Origin: Sporolactobacillus spathodeae
GTDB lineage: Bacteria > Bacillota > Bacilli > Bacillales > Sporolactobacillaceae
Length of the DNA stretch: 64,000 bases
Assembly: GCF_016908935.1 (NCBI RefSeq)
Contig: NZ_JAFBEV010000006.1
Span: forward strand, 81,549 to 145,548
Reading direction: 5' to 3'
Of the stretch, positions 17,894-26,055 are shown piece after piece. How positions within the stretch are numbered: the first letter of the stretch is position 1; each line of letters opens with the position of its first letter. A program made the translations under genes and the position numbers. The notes beneath the pieces are model-generated. The model had not been told where the DNA came from, did not search any database, and was given only the letters and a program-made list of their open reading frames with translations.

Positions 17894-18778
17894 ATGGATC
17901 TCAAGTATCTGAATACATTCAAAACAATCGTGGAAGAAGGCGGGTTTGCAAAGGCCGCGGATAAGCTGAATTACACGCAGTCGACGATCACGTTCCAGAT
18001 TGGACAGTTGGAGCAAGAGCTGTGTGCTCAGTTATTTGAGAAGATTGGCCGACGGATGGTACTGACAAAGGCGGGAGAACAGCTCGTCCCCTATGTCGAC
18101 GACGTCCTTGCGTCAGTCAATAAAATGCGCTGCTTTGAAAATGATTTGACGGAATGTCGGGGGGATTTACAAATTGGCATTGCCGAATCGCAGCTCTGCT
18201 ACCAAATGCCGTCTATCCTCAGGCAATTTCATCAGCAAGCGCCAAAAGCCCGTCTGTTTCTCCGCTCGATGAACTGCTATGATATTCGCGATGAATTGAT
18301 TAACGGCACGCTCGATTTGGGCGTGTTTTATCAAAATGTAGGCGGCTTCGGTTCGAATTTGACAACCTATTCATTGGGTGACTATCCGGTCCTCTTAGTA
18401 GCCTCACCGCAAATAAAGGAGCGCTATCCCGATTTCATCACAGCTGATCAACAGCTTTCGGTTTCCTTTATCATCAATGAGCAGAATTGCATATTCAGGC
18501 AAATTTTCGAACAATACCTTCGTGAAAAATCGATTCGGCTTGATCATACAATTGAGTTATGGAGCATTCCTACGATTAAGAATCTGGTCAAAAGCAATGT
18601 TGGCATTTCATTTCTTCCTAAATTTACGGTACAAGAGGAACTGGACCGTGGAGAGTTGGTCGAAATCCCAACCGATCTGAAAAACCCACAGATTTCTGCC
18701 GTCTGCGGTCATCATAAGAACAAATGGATCAGTCCATTAATGCAAGCCTTCATTGATTTGTGCGTGAAAACAAAGTAA
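17894..18778 (+). CDS. LysR-family transcriptional regulator
   Basis: 294 residues. The winged HTH is at 1-60 (MDLKYLNTFKTIVEEGGFAK, AADKLNYTQSTITFQI), followed by a periplasmic-binding-protein-like effector domain (about 90-290). The ATG at 17894 has AGAGGTG six bases upstream; a GTG nine bases earlier lies inside that ribosome site. It is divergent from the LysE-type exporter and probably activates it, with an amino acid as co-inducer. A dispersed intergenic element follows directly. Confidence 0.87.
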   Translation: MDLKYLNTFKTIVEEGGFAKAADKLNYTQSTITFQIGQLEQELCAQLFEKIGRRMVLTKAGEQLVPYVDDVLASVNKMRCFENDLTECRGDLQIGIAESQLCYQMPSILRQFHQQAPKARLFLRSMNCYDIRDELINGTLDLGVFYQNVGGFGSNLTTYSLGDYPVLLVASPQIKERYPDFITADQQLSVSFIINEQNCIFRQIFEQYLREKSIRLDHTIELWSIPTIKNLVKSNVGISFLPKFTVQEELDRGELVEIPTDLKNPQISAVCGHHKNKWISPLMQAFIDLCVKTK

Positions 18779-18786
18779 GACGATTA

Positions 18787-18985
18787 GATAGACTTGGCTA
18801 TACCAAGTCCTTTTTTGCGCAATGCGCACCGATCGCTCGCTTGCCGCGGGCGCACCGAGAGCCTCCTCAGACAGACTAGAATCTGCGAGGCCCGTCTGGC
18901 ACGCTGTTCCCGCAGGCGTCTCGCGAACTTCGCTGTATTTTACGTGCAAAGTCTTATACTTACCTTTGCAAAAAGTGAGGCACCG
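18787..18985. repeat. Dispersed intergenic element, copy F (near full length)
   Basis: The hairpin GACTTGGCTATACCAAGTC and CCTTTTTT begin the copy, then GCGCACCGATCGCTCGCTTG, CCTCCTCAGACAGACTAGAA, TCTGCGAGGCCCGTCTGGCA, CGCTGTTCCCGCAGGCGTCT and a tail CAAAGTCTTATACTTA. This is the most complete copy and defines the order of blocks. The opening hairpin with its T tract could also end lysR transcription. Confidence 0.78.
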
Positions 18986-18999
18986 TAAAATATTTGGAA

Positions 19000-19716
19000 T
19001 TAGCTAAAAAAACGCAGCCAAAGTGCTGAAAGTGGCATGACAAGGATTAACCCTGGGAGCATATTGGCAACTGGAAAAGACTTGATTCCGCTGATTCTTA
19101 GGCCAGTAACTAGCATGATAATACCGCCTAACGCCGAAAAGTCATTAATTAAATGATTGTTTACCAGCGGCAAAATGAATCCGGCGCTTAAAAATAAACC
19201 GAGAAGGATAGCGAATTGCGGCACAGCAATTGTCATGACCATATAACCTAATGCCGTGGCAAATATTGCGGCTGTGAAAAAATCAAGAATGGATTTTGAA
19301 AAGAGAATAGACGCATTGCCGGTCATCCCTTCATTCAAAGCGCCAAAAATCCCTGTCCCACTGGCGCAAAATAAAACGACGATGCCAACGAATTGTTCCA
19401 AGAAAAACTTGGGCGTCATTGAATTATTGCTAGAGAATAATTTTTCAATCGGTCTGCGCACTTTATTGGCGCACCATTCAATCCCTTTTTCCAATTGAAT
19501 CAGCTCACCTATCGCACTGCCTAAAACCAAGGCAAGAACGACTGCCGGGAGTGTCTCAACTTTTACAATCAGTGCAATTCCCATACCCATGGACGCAGCC
19601 CCAAAGGTCATCGGCATGGCCACTCGAAGCCTCTCAGGAATTTTATCACCAAAGAAGGCGCCAATGAGGCTACCAACGAGTACAGACAATACATTTACGA
19701 TAACACCTACGGGCAT
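19000..19716 (-). CDS. DUF554 family membrane protein (YdfK/YqgA-like)
   Basis: 238 residues, about six to seven membrane helices. The start MPVGVIVNVLSVLVGSLIGA, the segment FGAASMGMGIALIV and the end MLPGLILVMPLSALW match DUF554, a family of integral membrane proteins of unknown function, proposed to be transporters. The start at 19716 lies eight bases after AAGGAG; an ATG six bases earlier is too close to it. It stands between two dispersed elements and is not in an operon. Confidence 0.82.
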   Translation of the reverse strand: MPVGVIVNVLSVLVGSLIGAFFGDKIPERLRVAMPMTFGAASMGMGIALIVKVETLPAVVLALVLGSAIGELIQLEKGIEWCANKVRRPIEKLFSSNNSMTPKFFLEQFVGIVVLFCASGTGIFGALNEGMTGNASILFSKSILDFFTAAIFATALGYMVMTIAVPQFAILLGLFLSAGFILPLVNNHLINDFSALGGIIMLVTGLRISGIKSFPVANMLPGLILVMPLSALWLRFFS

Positions 19717-19849
19717 TTTCATATCTCCTTTAAAGCTCTCTTATTTCTTATACTGTTTTCAATTTAATCGGCGTCTTATTAGAGGCTCATTCTTTGCGGA
19801 CAGAGTCGTTTGTTCCAGTTGCCGAGTTAAGTGAGGATGGAAAGTTGAG

Positions 19850-19965
19850 AATAACTTGGCGGAGACAAGTCTTTTTTTTGCAAAAATTGCACTTCGGCTG
19901 CTCGTTTGACGCGGGTCTCGCGCCTTCGCTCCATTTTCGCACGATATCTTATACATTCTCAAGCC
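19850..19965. repeat. Dispersed intergenic element, copy G (short)
   Basis: AACTTGGCGGAGACAAGTC followed by a T tract, AAAAATTGCACTTCGGCTGC, then a deletion to CGCGGGTCTCGCGCCTTCGC and the tail ATCTTATACATTCTC. The CTAGAATCTG block is missing. Apart from this element and the hairpin at 19978, the 19717-20209 gap shows nothing recognisable. Confidence 0.7.
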
Positions 19966-19977
19966 TATAAAAATACG

Positions 19978-20011
19978 ACCTGTTCATTATAGAACAGGTT
20001 TTCCTTTTTTT
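19978..20011 (+). terminator. Orphan terminator-like hairpin
   Basis: ACCTGTTC/GAACAGGT stem with a 6-base loop, then TTTTCCTTTTTTT on the plus strand. No plus-strand gene lies close upstream, so its role is unclear. Confidence 0.45.
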
Positions 20012-20209
20012 CTGATCTTTTTAATGTCGATAACGATACTTTAGTCGCCCAAATTATGTGAAATTGATATCATACTCTGCATGATGCATGACCACTTATC
20101 TGATAACCGTCCATTCCTTTCAACTTTTTGAAAACTATGGACATATAATGATAGGGCTAAAAATGGATACCGCCCCGCTTATCATAATTAAAATTAGAGC
20201 CACTTTCTT

Positions 20210-20962
20210 TTAGACATTGTTTTGGTTTAGCACATCAATAATTTTTGCTGCAGATAAATCTAATTCACGGATAACTTTATTAGCAAAGGATTTTGCGTTG
20301 GTTCTATATCCTGTGTTTCCCGTTTGAATCGCCATACATCCTTCTCGAAGTTGCACCCATGACATATGTCGCTCGCGCTTAATTTGCTTTATCCTATTCC
20401 AAACTTTGTCCTCACTACCATCGCTGAATGAATCATTACCCTGTTGATGTTCGATTGTGGAATGACCTATTTTACTCAATAATATCGGTGGCCGCCCATC
20501 TCTTAATGGATGATGAAGCTCTGGCCTTTCCCCTAGATCTTCACCTGTGACCATACAGTGATCCACAGCTGAACGACATAAATCTCTGGCAGCACCTCCA
20601 AGTAAGAAACGGTCTGTCGCTGCTGATTCAGCGGATACCCATTGTTTTAAAGCATTAAGAAGCAACGAAAAAGCTCTAAAGTCATCTGATAACAATTCTT
20701 TCATTTTTGGGGGCAATGGATTAGCTTCCAAAAAATTTTTTACATCCCCATCTTCATGAGCCAACTTATTAGCCTGCATGTTTAATAACGTACCGATTTT
20801 ATCCAAAATGGGTTCAAATACTTCACGAGCAATTTTTACATTAAGTACATCGATTCCTTGTTTCGCAATCAAATTCTCATAATAACTGATATATTGAGCA
20901 ATGAGTTCTTCTTTTTCTTTCTTTGATAAAGTTACATCGCTTTTGTACCGCCTGTATGTCAT
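20210..20962 (-). CDS. Hypothetical protein with conserved HPLRDGRPP motif
   Basis: About 250 residues. The function is not recognised. The N-terminal half is helical, and the middle holds [20 protein letters not shown]. The C-terminus (SWVQLREGCMAIQTGNTGYR, then AKSFANKVIRELDLS) looks like a compact helical domain. The start was set at the ATG at 20962, seven bases after GAGGG. Clear homology to a broken copy at 31020-31478 ([45 protein letters not shown]) shows that the family is mobile or duplicated in this genome. No enzymatic motif is evident. Confidence 0.65.
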   Translation of the reverse strand: MTYRRYKSDVTLSKKEKEELIAQYISYYENLIAKQGIDVLNVKIAREVFEPILDKIGTLLNMQANKLAHEDGDVKNFLEANPLPPKMKELLSDDFRAFSLLLNALKQWVSAESAATDRFLLGGAARDLCRSAVDHCMVTGEDLGERPELHHPLRDGRPPILLSKIGHSTIEHQQGNDSFSDGSEDKVWNRIKQIKRERHMSWVQLREGCMAIQTGNTGYRTNAKSFANKVIRELDLSAAKIIDVLNQNNV

Positions 20963-21242
20963 CAATTTTCCCTCTTTATGAAAAGTAATTTTCCAATAAG
21001 TACTACTAGAATTACTTCGTATATTTATCGAACAGCTACAAATCAAAGAGACAACAGGGTCATGCCTATTTTTATATAAGGATAATGGTCATTCAAAAAT
21101 TAAGCTAATATTCCAACAGCACAAGTATAAACCTCTTTGACGGCTTAATTAAAGATGCGAAAATAAATACTCATCGAGGTTTCTTGCAGGACTTATGCAG
21201 CACTTTCACTTAAATTACTTTGTTTTGCATTTTCTTCACTTC

Positions 21243-22109
21243 TTAACTAATAGTAACCTTCGTTAAATCGGCGCCCATGCCTTTGAGCGCGGCGTAAGTA
21301 AGCTTATCCATCATCGCGCCGTCAAAGGAAATTGTTTTAATCGCACGGTAGTATTTATTAGTAAAAGTAAATGTCGGACGGAAAGATACGTTTTTAAGTG
21401 TTGCACCCTTAAACGTCACTTCGTTCAGCGCCGTCTTGTCAAACTTGACACCAATAAAGGTCATTCCGTCCAAGCGCAGCCCGCGCATGTCACAGTATTT
21501 GAAATCCACACCGTTGAAGGTACAGTTTTCAAAGACCGTCTTTCTAAGGTCGGTCATCGTCAGCTTGACGTCGCGTAGTTTTATGTCGGCGAATGTTGCG
21601 CCCACTAGCCCCGATTTACTGAAGTTGGTGCGCACAAGAATTGATTGATGGAAGTGCGCGCCTGCAAGGTCATTGGTGGTCAGTTCGCAGTCGGTTAGAT
21701 TTGCGCCGTCAAAATTTGCTTCCCGCACATCGCTGCTCTTGAACGAACTGCCGGTTAAATCAGCGCCCGCAAAATCGGATCCACGCAACGCGCTCGCTGT
21801 AAATTTTCCTTTATGCGCGATAACACCCGCGAAGTCGCTCTTTGTCAGATCACTTGCGCTAAAGTTTGTCACGACCTGACGTTCTAGAGAGCGGGAGAGA
21901 TTTGCAACATCCTGTACTGTTTGCTCAATGTCACCAATGCTGTCGATGGTCATCTCAAATGCGGCTTCATCATCCTTGCCCTCAGCTTTGAGTTCACGGA
22001 ATCGCTCCTGCAAATCGGAAAGTAAATCAGCCTTTAGTTCAGCCACGCTTTTTACGCCATCGTAAGGGGCAAAAACGCCATTTAAATAGTTTGTTAATTT
22101 CTCATTCAT
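21243..22109 (-). CDS. Pentapeptide-repeat protein with N-terminal permease-prefix-like domain
   Basis: 288 residues. Residues 1-75 (VAELKADLLSDLQERFRELK, MTIDSIGDIEQTV) resemble the helical prefix domain found in DUF1700 and PadR-associated membrane proteins. Residues about 80-230 are consecutive A(D/N)LxX pentapeptides (LRGSDFAGADLTGSSF, VREANFDGANLTDCEL), predicting a right-handed quadrilateral beta helix. No membrane segments. It is 14 bases downstream of a padR gene, with AAAGGAG nine bases before the ATG. The pairing suggests PadR autoregulates this operon. A function such as DNA mimicry or scaffolding is known for some pentapeptide proteins but cannot be assigned here. Confidence 0.8.
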   Translation of the reverse strand: MNEKLTNYLNGVFAPYDGVKSVAELKADLLSDLQERFRELKAEGKDDEAAFEMTIDSIGDIEQTVQDVANLSRSLERQVVTNFSASDLTKSDFAGVIAHKGKFTASALRGSDFAGADLTGSSFKSSDVREANFDGANLTDCELTTNDLAGAHFHQSILVRTNFSKSGLVGATFADIKLRDVKLTMTDLRKTVFENCTFNGVDFKYCDMRGLRLDGMTFIGVKFDKTALNEVTFKGATLKNVSFRPTFTFTNKYYRAIKTISFDGAMMDKLTYAALKGMGADLTKVTIS

Positions 22110-22123
22110 ACTATCAAACTCCT

Positions 22124-22453
22124 TTACAATAAGTTATCGAGCACGCGCTTTGCGTACGCCCAATTGCTTTTATTGTTGACGTAAGTGGCCTTGCCCTTTT
22201 TGGTAATCCGAAAATACTTACGCCGTCCGCCCTGAGATTCGTCGCCCCAATACCATTCGATATCACCATCCGCCTCAAGCCGCCGAACACTGGAGTACAT
22301 GGTGGCTTCCTTTAATTCGTACTCACCGCCTGATCGCTCAGCTATCAGCTTAACAATTTCATAGCCGTATCGATCAGCTTCGGATAGAAGTCGTAATATC
22401 ATCGTATCGGCGTGACCACGCAGCAGGTCGGATGTGATTTTGTTCTCACCCAT
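22124..22453 (-). CDS. PadR-family transcriptional regulator
   Basis: 109 residues. A winged helix is evident: LLRGHADTMILRLLSEADRY, GYEIVKLIAERSGGEYELKE, ATMYSSVRRLEADGDIEWYW, then GGRRKYFRITKKG, which is the PadR beta wing. Small PadR-s2 subtype without a long C-terminal domain. The start at 22453 follows AGGGGTG. It probably represses its own two-gene operon with the pentapeptide-repeat gene. The inducer is unknown. Confidence 0.87.
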   Translation of the reverse strand: MGENKITSDLLRGHADTMILRLLSEADRYGYEIVKLIAERSGGEYELKEATMYSSVRRLEADGDIEWYWGDESQGGRRKYFRITKKGKATYVNNKSNWAYAKRVLDNLL

Positions 22454-23101
22454 CTCATCACCCCTATAACCATTTTGCATTATATTACTATTACTGTCAA
22501 TGTATTTTGTTTACTTTATTACCTTGCCTTAAAAACTCGTTGCTATGATTCCTGAAACAATAAAAATAAGGCCTTCTCACATTGGCACCTCCGGCAAAAT
22601 TGCCGCAAGAAAATCGCAATGTTTGAAGACCCTTTGTTTATGGACACTTTCTACCTGTGGCATTAATACAAATACTTATCCTAATCAATGCACGCCAATT
22701 TTACTCTCAGTAAATCTATTGGGTGGGCATAGTCCAAAGGGCCACACATTAAAAAACTGTTAGCCCATTGGTTAAGTTAAAGAGGTTAATACAATTATTT
22801 GGTAAATATGTTTTAATCTTCCACGATTTGCCCTAAAATACTACGGTCAATTGTTTTTCTAAATTCTTAATTTGCTCATCGGTTAATTTCTTTTGCAACT
22901 GAAGTGAAGGTTCGATCACCTAAGACTAACAAAGAAGTAATATTGGGACCTCGGTTTTTACTTGAGATCTTTCTCTTTCAATCTATAAACCCTTTTTTCC
23001 TCATTATACTCTAATACCTCATATTTAGTTCTCGCACGATATATGTGACCAAAAAAAGATCCATCAACCCCGCTTTTAGAAACTAAAATGTATATTGTTG
23101 A
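22454..23101. other. Gene-free region
   Basis: No supported gene. A plus-strand frame at 22545-22763 has no ribosome site, domain or sensible composition. On the minus strand, 22820-22910 carries a short helical frame (LTDEQIKNLEKQL) that ends quickly and may be a remnant. The region becomes AT-rich toward the protease gene. Confidence 0.4.
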
Positions 23102-23998
23102 TTATTTTCTAAATGATATTAGATAATCCGGATTTTCAACACTAGTTGATCTTATCAATTGCATTTTTTTAACTATCATGCTATTAGTAAATTCAATGTG
23201 CTTCTTGACATAATGATCTCTTAACAAAGCAATATACCCACTAGCTATCGCTGTAGCTTCTGATGTTCCTGAAGAATACGAAATAATATATTTCTTGTTT
23301 GAGCCAATCCTCCATGAAATAGTTTTAATTTTTTCACCTGGAAAAGCAGCTACAGCAGTGGGAGAGATATTTGATGAATTCCAAATTTTGTTTTTTTTGT
23401 TCTTTGCCTCTATGGATATAACCCCTTTCATACTTGCCGGAAAGAGCAAATCCTTATTCCCATAATCTCCTGCAGCTGCAACAACAGATATGTGATTCTT
23501 TATTGCATTGTTAATTTGGTATTTAATTTTTTTATTTGATATAAACGATCCAAAACTCATGTTTATTACTGAAACTTTTTTTGACACAGCATATTCTATT
23601 GCATTTGCTATACTTTCTGGTTTAACTGTTCCATTTGCACCGATAGCTTTTATAATTATTACATTTGCTTTTGGAGCAATTCCCCAAACTCCATGTTTCC
23701 CATTTCCAATAACTATACTTGTCATTTCAGTCCCATGTCCATTTTCATCAGTTACATTTGAATTTTTTTCCAAACTATTATACGTACCAATAATTCTATC
23801 TTTATACAATTTTTTTGCATAATTAGATATGCCTGTATCTATTATTGCGATAGTTTGTGATTTACCCTTTGAATATTTCCAGAGTTGTTCAACATTTATA
23901 CTACTATAATACCAATTTTTATTATTAATTGATTGATTGCCACATGATGATATAAAAATTAATGTTAAAATTAAAATGCACATTTTAATTTTTTTCAT
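23102..23998 (-). CDS. S8 (subtilisin-like) serine protease, putative lipoprotein
   Basis: 298 residues. A lipoprotein signal (lipobox ISSC, Cys19) would anchor it outside the membrane. The subtilase triad is present: Asp54 in IIDTGI, His88 in NGHGTEM, Ser246 in SGTSEAT. The usual oxyanion-hole Asn region reads VVAAAGDYGN, so Asp178 replaces the common Asn of AAGN; activity may be altered. It lacks a long propeptide. It is the third gene of a cassette after a secreted WHWWG protein and a two-TM peptide, which suggests processing of that secreted protein, as LanP-type proteases do for peptide leaders. The ribosome site is poor. The gene is strongly AT-rich, pointing to transfer. Confidence 0.82.
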   Translation of the reverse strand: MKKIKMCILILTLIFISSCGNQSINNKNWYYSSINVEQLWKYSKGKSQTIAIIDTGISNYAKKLYKDRIIGTYNSLEKNSNVTDENGHGTEMTSIVIGNGKHGVWGIAPKANVIIIKAIGANGTVKPESIANAIEYAVSKKVSVINMSFGSFISNKKIKYQINNAIKNHISVVAAAGDYGNKDLLFPASMKGVISIEAKNKKNKIWNSSNISPTAVAAFPGEKIKTISWRIGSNKKYIISYSSGTSEATAIASGYIALLRDHYVKKHIEFTNSMIVKKMQLIRSTSVENPDYLISFRK

Positions 23999-24048
23999 TG
24001 TGATTGCACTGGGATGATATTAAGTGCTATGCCTCCCCCAAAAAATAT

Positions 24049-24249
24049 TTAGTAAATTAATATTCCTGCCGTCACAATATCCGTTATTAATATAATCGCA
24101 ATTAGACTTAAGAGAAGTACTTTATTAGTTTTTAAGTTTATTTTATTTTTAAAAAAAAACACAAGAACAGCGAATAAAATTGGTAAAATGGCGAACATAA
24201 AAACATACTTATTATTACTATCCAACATGAATTTTAATCTATCAAACAT
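24049..24249 (-). CDS. Small two-TM membrane protein (possible immunity protein)
   Basis: 66 residues with two hydrophobic helices (YVFMFAILPILFAVLVFFF and LLLSLIAIILITDIVTAGIL) separated by a basic loop KNKINLKTNK. GAGGAG nine bases before the ATG makes translation likely. It lies 19 bases after the secreted WHWWG protein gene and 50 bases before the S8 protease gene. Size, topology and position resemble immunity proteins of bacteriocin loci, but no family is recognised, so the role is inferred from context only. Confidence 0.65.
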   Translation of the reverse strand: MFDRLKFMLDSNNKYVFMFAILPILFAVLVFFFKNKINLKTNKVLLLSLIAIILITDIVTAGILIY

Positions 24250-24268
24250 TTTTGACCACTCCTCAGTA

Positions 24269-24928
24269 TTATTGTTTTTTTACATGGTAAACTAACGCCC
24301 AAGTAAAAGATATTTTAATTCCTCTATTTGATAAACTGTTTACATAAGAAATATCATTTGCAGCCCATGCCCAATAACCTGAAGAAAGCCCACCCACAAC
24401 TCCGACTGGCCAAAAGCCGAATAGGGTAATTAGTCCCGATGCTGTACCTCCTAGAATAGCAGCTCTATTTAAATTTCGAGCAATACGATTTGCCTGTGAA
24501 ACACTTGCATATCTTTCTAACCCCCACCAATGCCATACAACTTTGTTAACATTACCACCTTGAATAGCAATATCATCATCATTACTTTCATATACAGTCC
24601 CATTATCCGTTATAGTAACTTCACCATTTTTAGCAAGCTGATTTACATTACGAATTCCTTCAATCATTTTATTGACTTCTTCACGACCTAGTTCATTAAT
24701 TACATTTGTAGGTATATGTTCAATATCGAATTTCCCATCATCAGCATTCACATACTTATCTAATGTATTTATTATTTCGTTACTATCACTGTTTGTTTGA
24801 TTTATGTTCTGTTGAACTGACGAACCAGCAAAAGCACTACTCGGGAAAAATGGTATAAGTAAAATGGCTATGATAAAAATTGAAACTAAAACTTTTAGAT
24901 ACTTTTTTTGGGGACTTATTATCACCAT
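24269..24928 (-). CDS. Secreted protein with WHWWG/glycine-rich C-terminal domain (bacteriocin-like candidate)
   Basis: 219 residues. Residues 1-34 form a Sec signal peptide with an AFA|GSS cleavage site. A polar acidic region (35-125) follows, then a hydrophobic C-terminal part: WHWWGLERYASVSQANRIA (132-150), a glycine-rich hydrophobic stretch with LITLFGFWPVGVVGGLSSGY, and a basic tail. No family name can be assigned with certainty. Secreted proteins with a WWG motif and a glycine-rich hydrophobic end recall pore-forming peptides. AGGGAGG precedes the ATG. It heads a three-gene, AT-rich cassette with a two-TM peptide and an S8 lipoprotein protease, so a toxin-precursor role is plausible. 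Confidence 0.7.
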   Translation of the reverse strand: MVIISPQKKYLKVLVSIFIIAILLIPFFPSSAFAGSSVQQNINQTNSDSNEIINTLDKYVNADDGKFDIEHIPTNVINELGREEVNKMIEGIRNVNQLAKNGEVTITDNGTVYESNDDDIAIQGGNVNKVVWHWWGLERYASVSQANRIARNLNRAAILGGTASGLITLFGFWPVGVVGGLSSGYWAWAANDISYVNSLSNRGIKISFTWALVYHVKKQ

Positions 24929-25097
24929 ACAAATTCCTCCCTATAATTACTCATATCTTAGTTTTCTAAAATAGAATAACATAATGGGAAAATTTATTAT
25001 ATATATAATTTTCTACACTAATTTATATTTTTCGACTTTTCCAATTTTTAAATGGGTATAAATCAGAATTACCATTAACTAGGTATTTACACATTTC

Positions 25098-25301
25098 TCA
25101 AAACCCAAACACCACTCCCCAGAAGATTATCATGCCAGTAACATCATGAAACTTCCATCCTCTCCCCGTCAACTTTAGCTGCTCAGAAAGATCCAGCACG
25201 ATTTTCTCTCGTCTGCATCGTTGTGGTTGGGGTTAAAAGTATGATCACAGGTGAAAACATCAGGTCTACCATTCCAGCTAAAGACGGTTGTATTCTGAGT
25301 T
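25098..25301 (-). pseudogene. Frameshifted gene remnant of unknown family
   Basis: Two minus-strand frames join across a one-base shift near 25201. The first reads TVFSWNGRPDVFTCDHTFNP then NHNDADERK. The second reads KIVLDLSEQLKLTGRGWKFH then DVTGMIIFWGVVFGF and a stop. Both have protein-like composition and neither has a start. The likely parent is a longer protein whose C-terminus this was. The family is not recognised. Confidence 0.4.
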
Positions 25302-25502
25302 ATTCTGTTATGTTCAATATCCTTGCGTTAGTCTCCTTAGCAAGCGCTTGTTATTCTTCATCGGCAATTTCTCTTCGAATTCTACAACGATGAGCTCGTT
25401 TTATCATTATTAAAATTATCAATTTGTATCTTTATGATGGATTTTTTTTTAGCGTTTTGATCCGGATGAGAAGACGTTTATCCAGAACATCTCTAAATTT
25501 CT

Positions 25503-25793
25503 TTGATGAGATTAATTGCAACTAAAGAAGAATTGGACAAAGATTCATCCACTCGAGTTAACGAACAACAATTGAATGAATTATTCAAAGAAATCGAGAA
25601 GGTCATAAAGCATTCAACTCTGAATGATGAAATACTTTACAGATTGATCAAAAGAAATAGGAATAAAAAAAGATGGTGGTCCGAGAATTTATTACCGATT
25701 CTCAGATCCCCATCTATCTTTTTATTTCTTTCAGCTTGTAGAATGACCCTTCACAGCCTAAAATGCTTAATAATCCTATTACGACAAAATTAA
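25503..25793 (+). other. Doubtful ORF in decayed region
   Basis: The frame begins MMRLIATKEELDKDSSTRVN and is charged and helical for about 50 codons, then runs through a terminator-like inverted repeat (about 25665-25730; AAAAAAGATGG / CCATCTATCTTTTT with an inner GAGAAT/ATTCTC), where the composition changes. It may be the 3' end of a remnant whose true stop has been lost. The rest of 24929-26055 shows no gene. Confidence 0.25.
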
Positions 25794-25888
25794 TTGGACG
25801 ACTGATTCAAGATGCGTAGAGTACAGTGTGTAGTAAGTTTTTGAATACTTACGTTAGTGGAATTCGCCTTAATTTTCCTTACAAAAGT

Positions 25889-25922
25889 AAGACACTCATC
25901 AAACAGGAGAGTGTCTTTTTTT
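25889..25922 (+). terminator. Rho-independent terminator-like hairpin
   Basis: AAGACACTC/GAGTGTCTT stem with an 11-base loop, followed by TTTTTTT. No intact plus-strand gene lies upstream; it may be left from a lost gene. Confidence 0.6.
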
Positions 25923-26055
25923 ACTCCAATTAAAATCTAGTCCACACTTTAGTATTAATTTTTTTCGGAAATATACCTTAGAGCCTAAACCCTAAGAAAC
26001 ACTATTTATCGGGGTGACCTGAAAGAAGATTACGAAGGTGCTGCCGCCGAGTGTG

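Noticed and set aside
22545..22763. 72-codon plus-strand ORF
   Set aside because: No ribosome site and an atypical composition in a decayed intergenic region.
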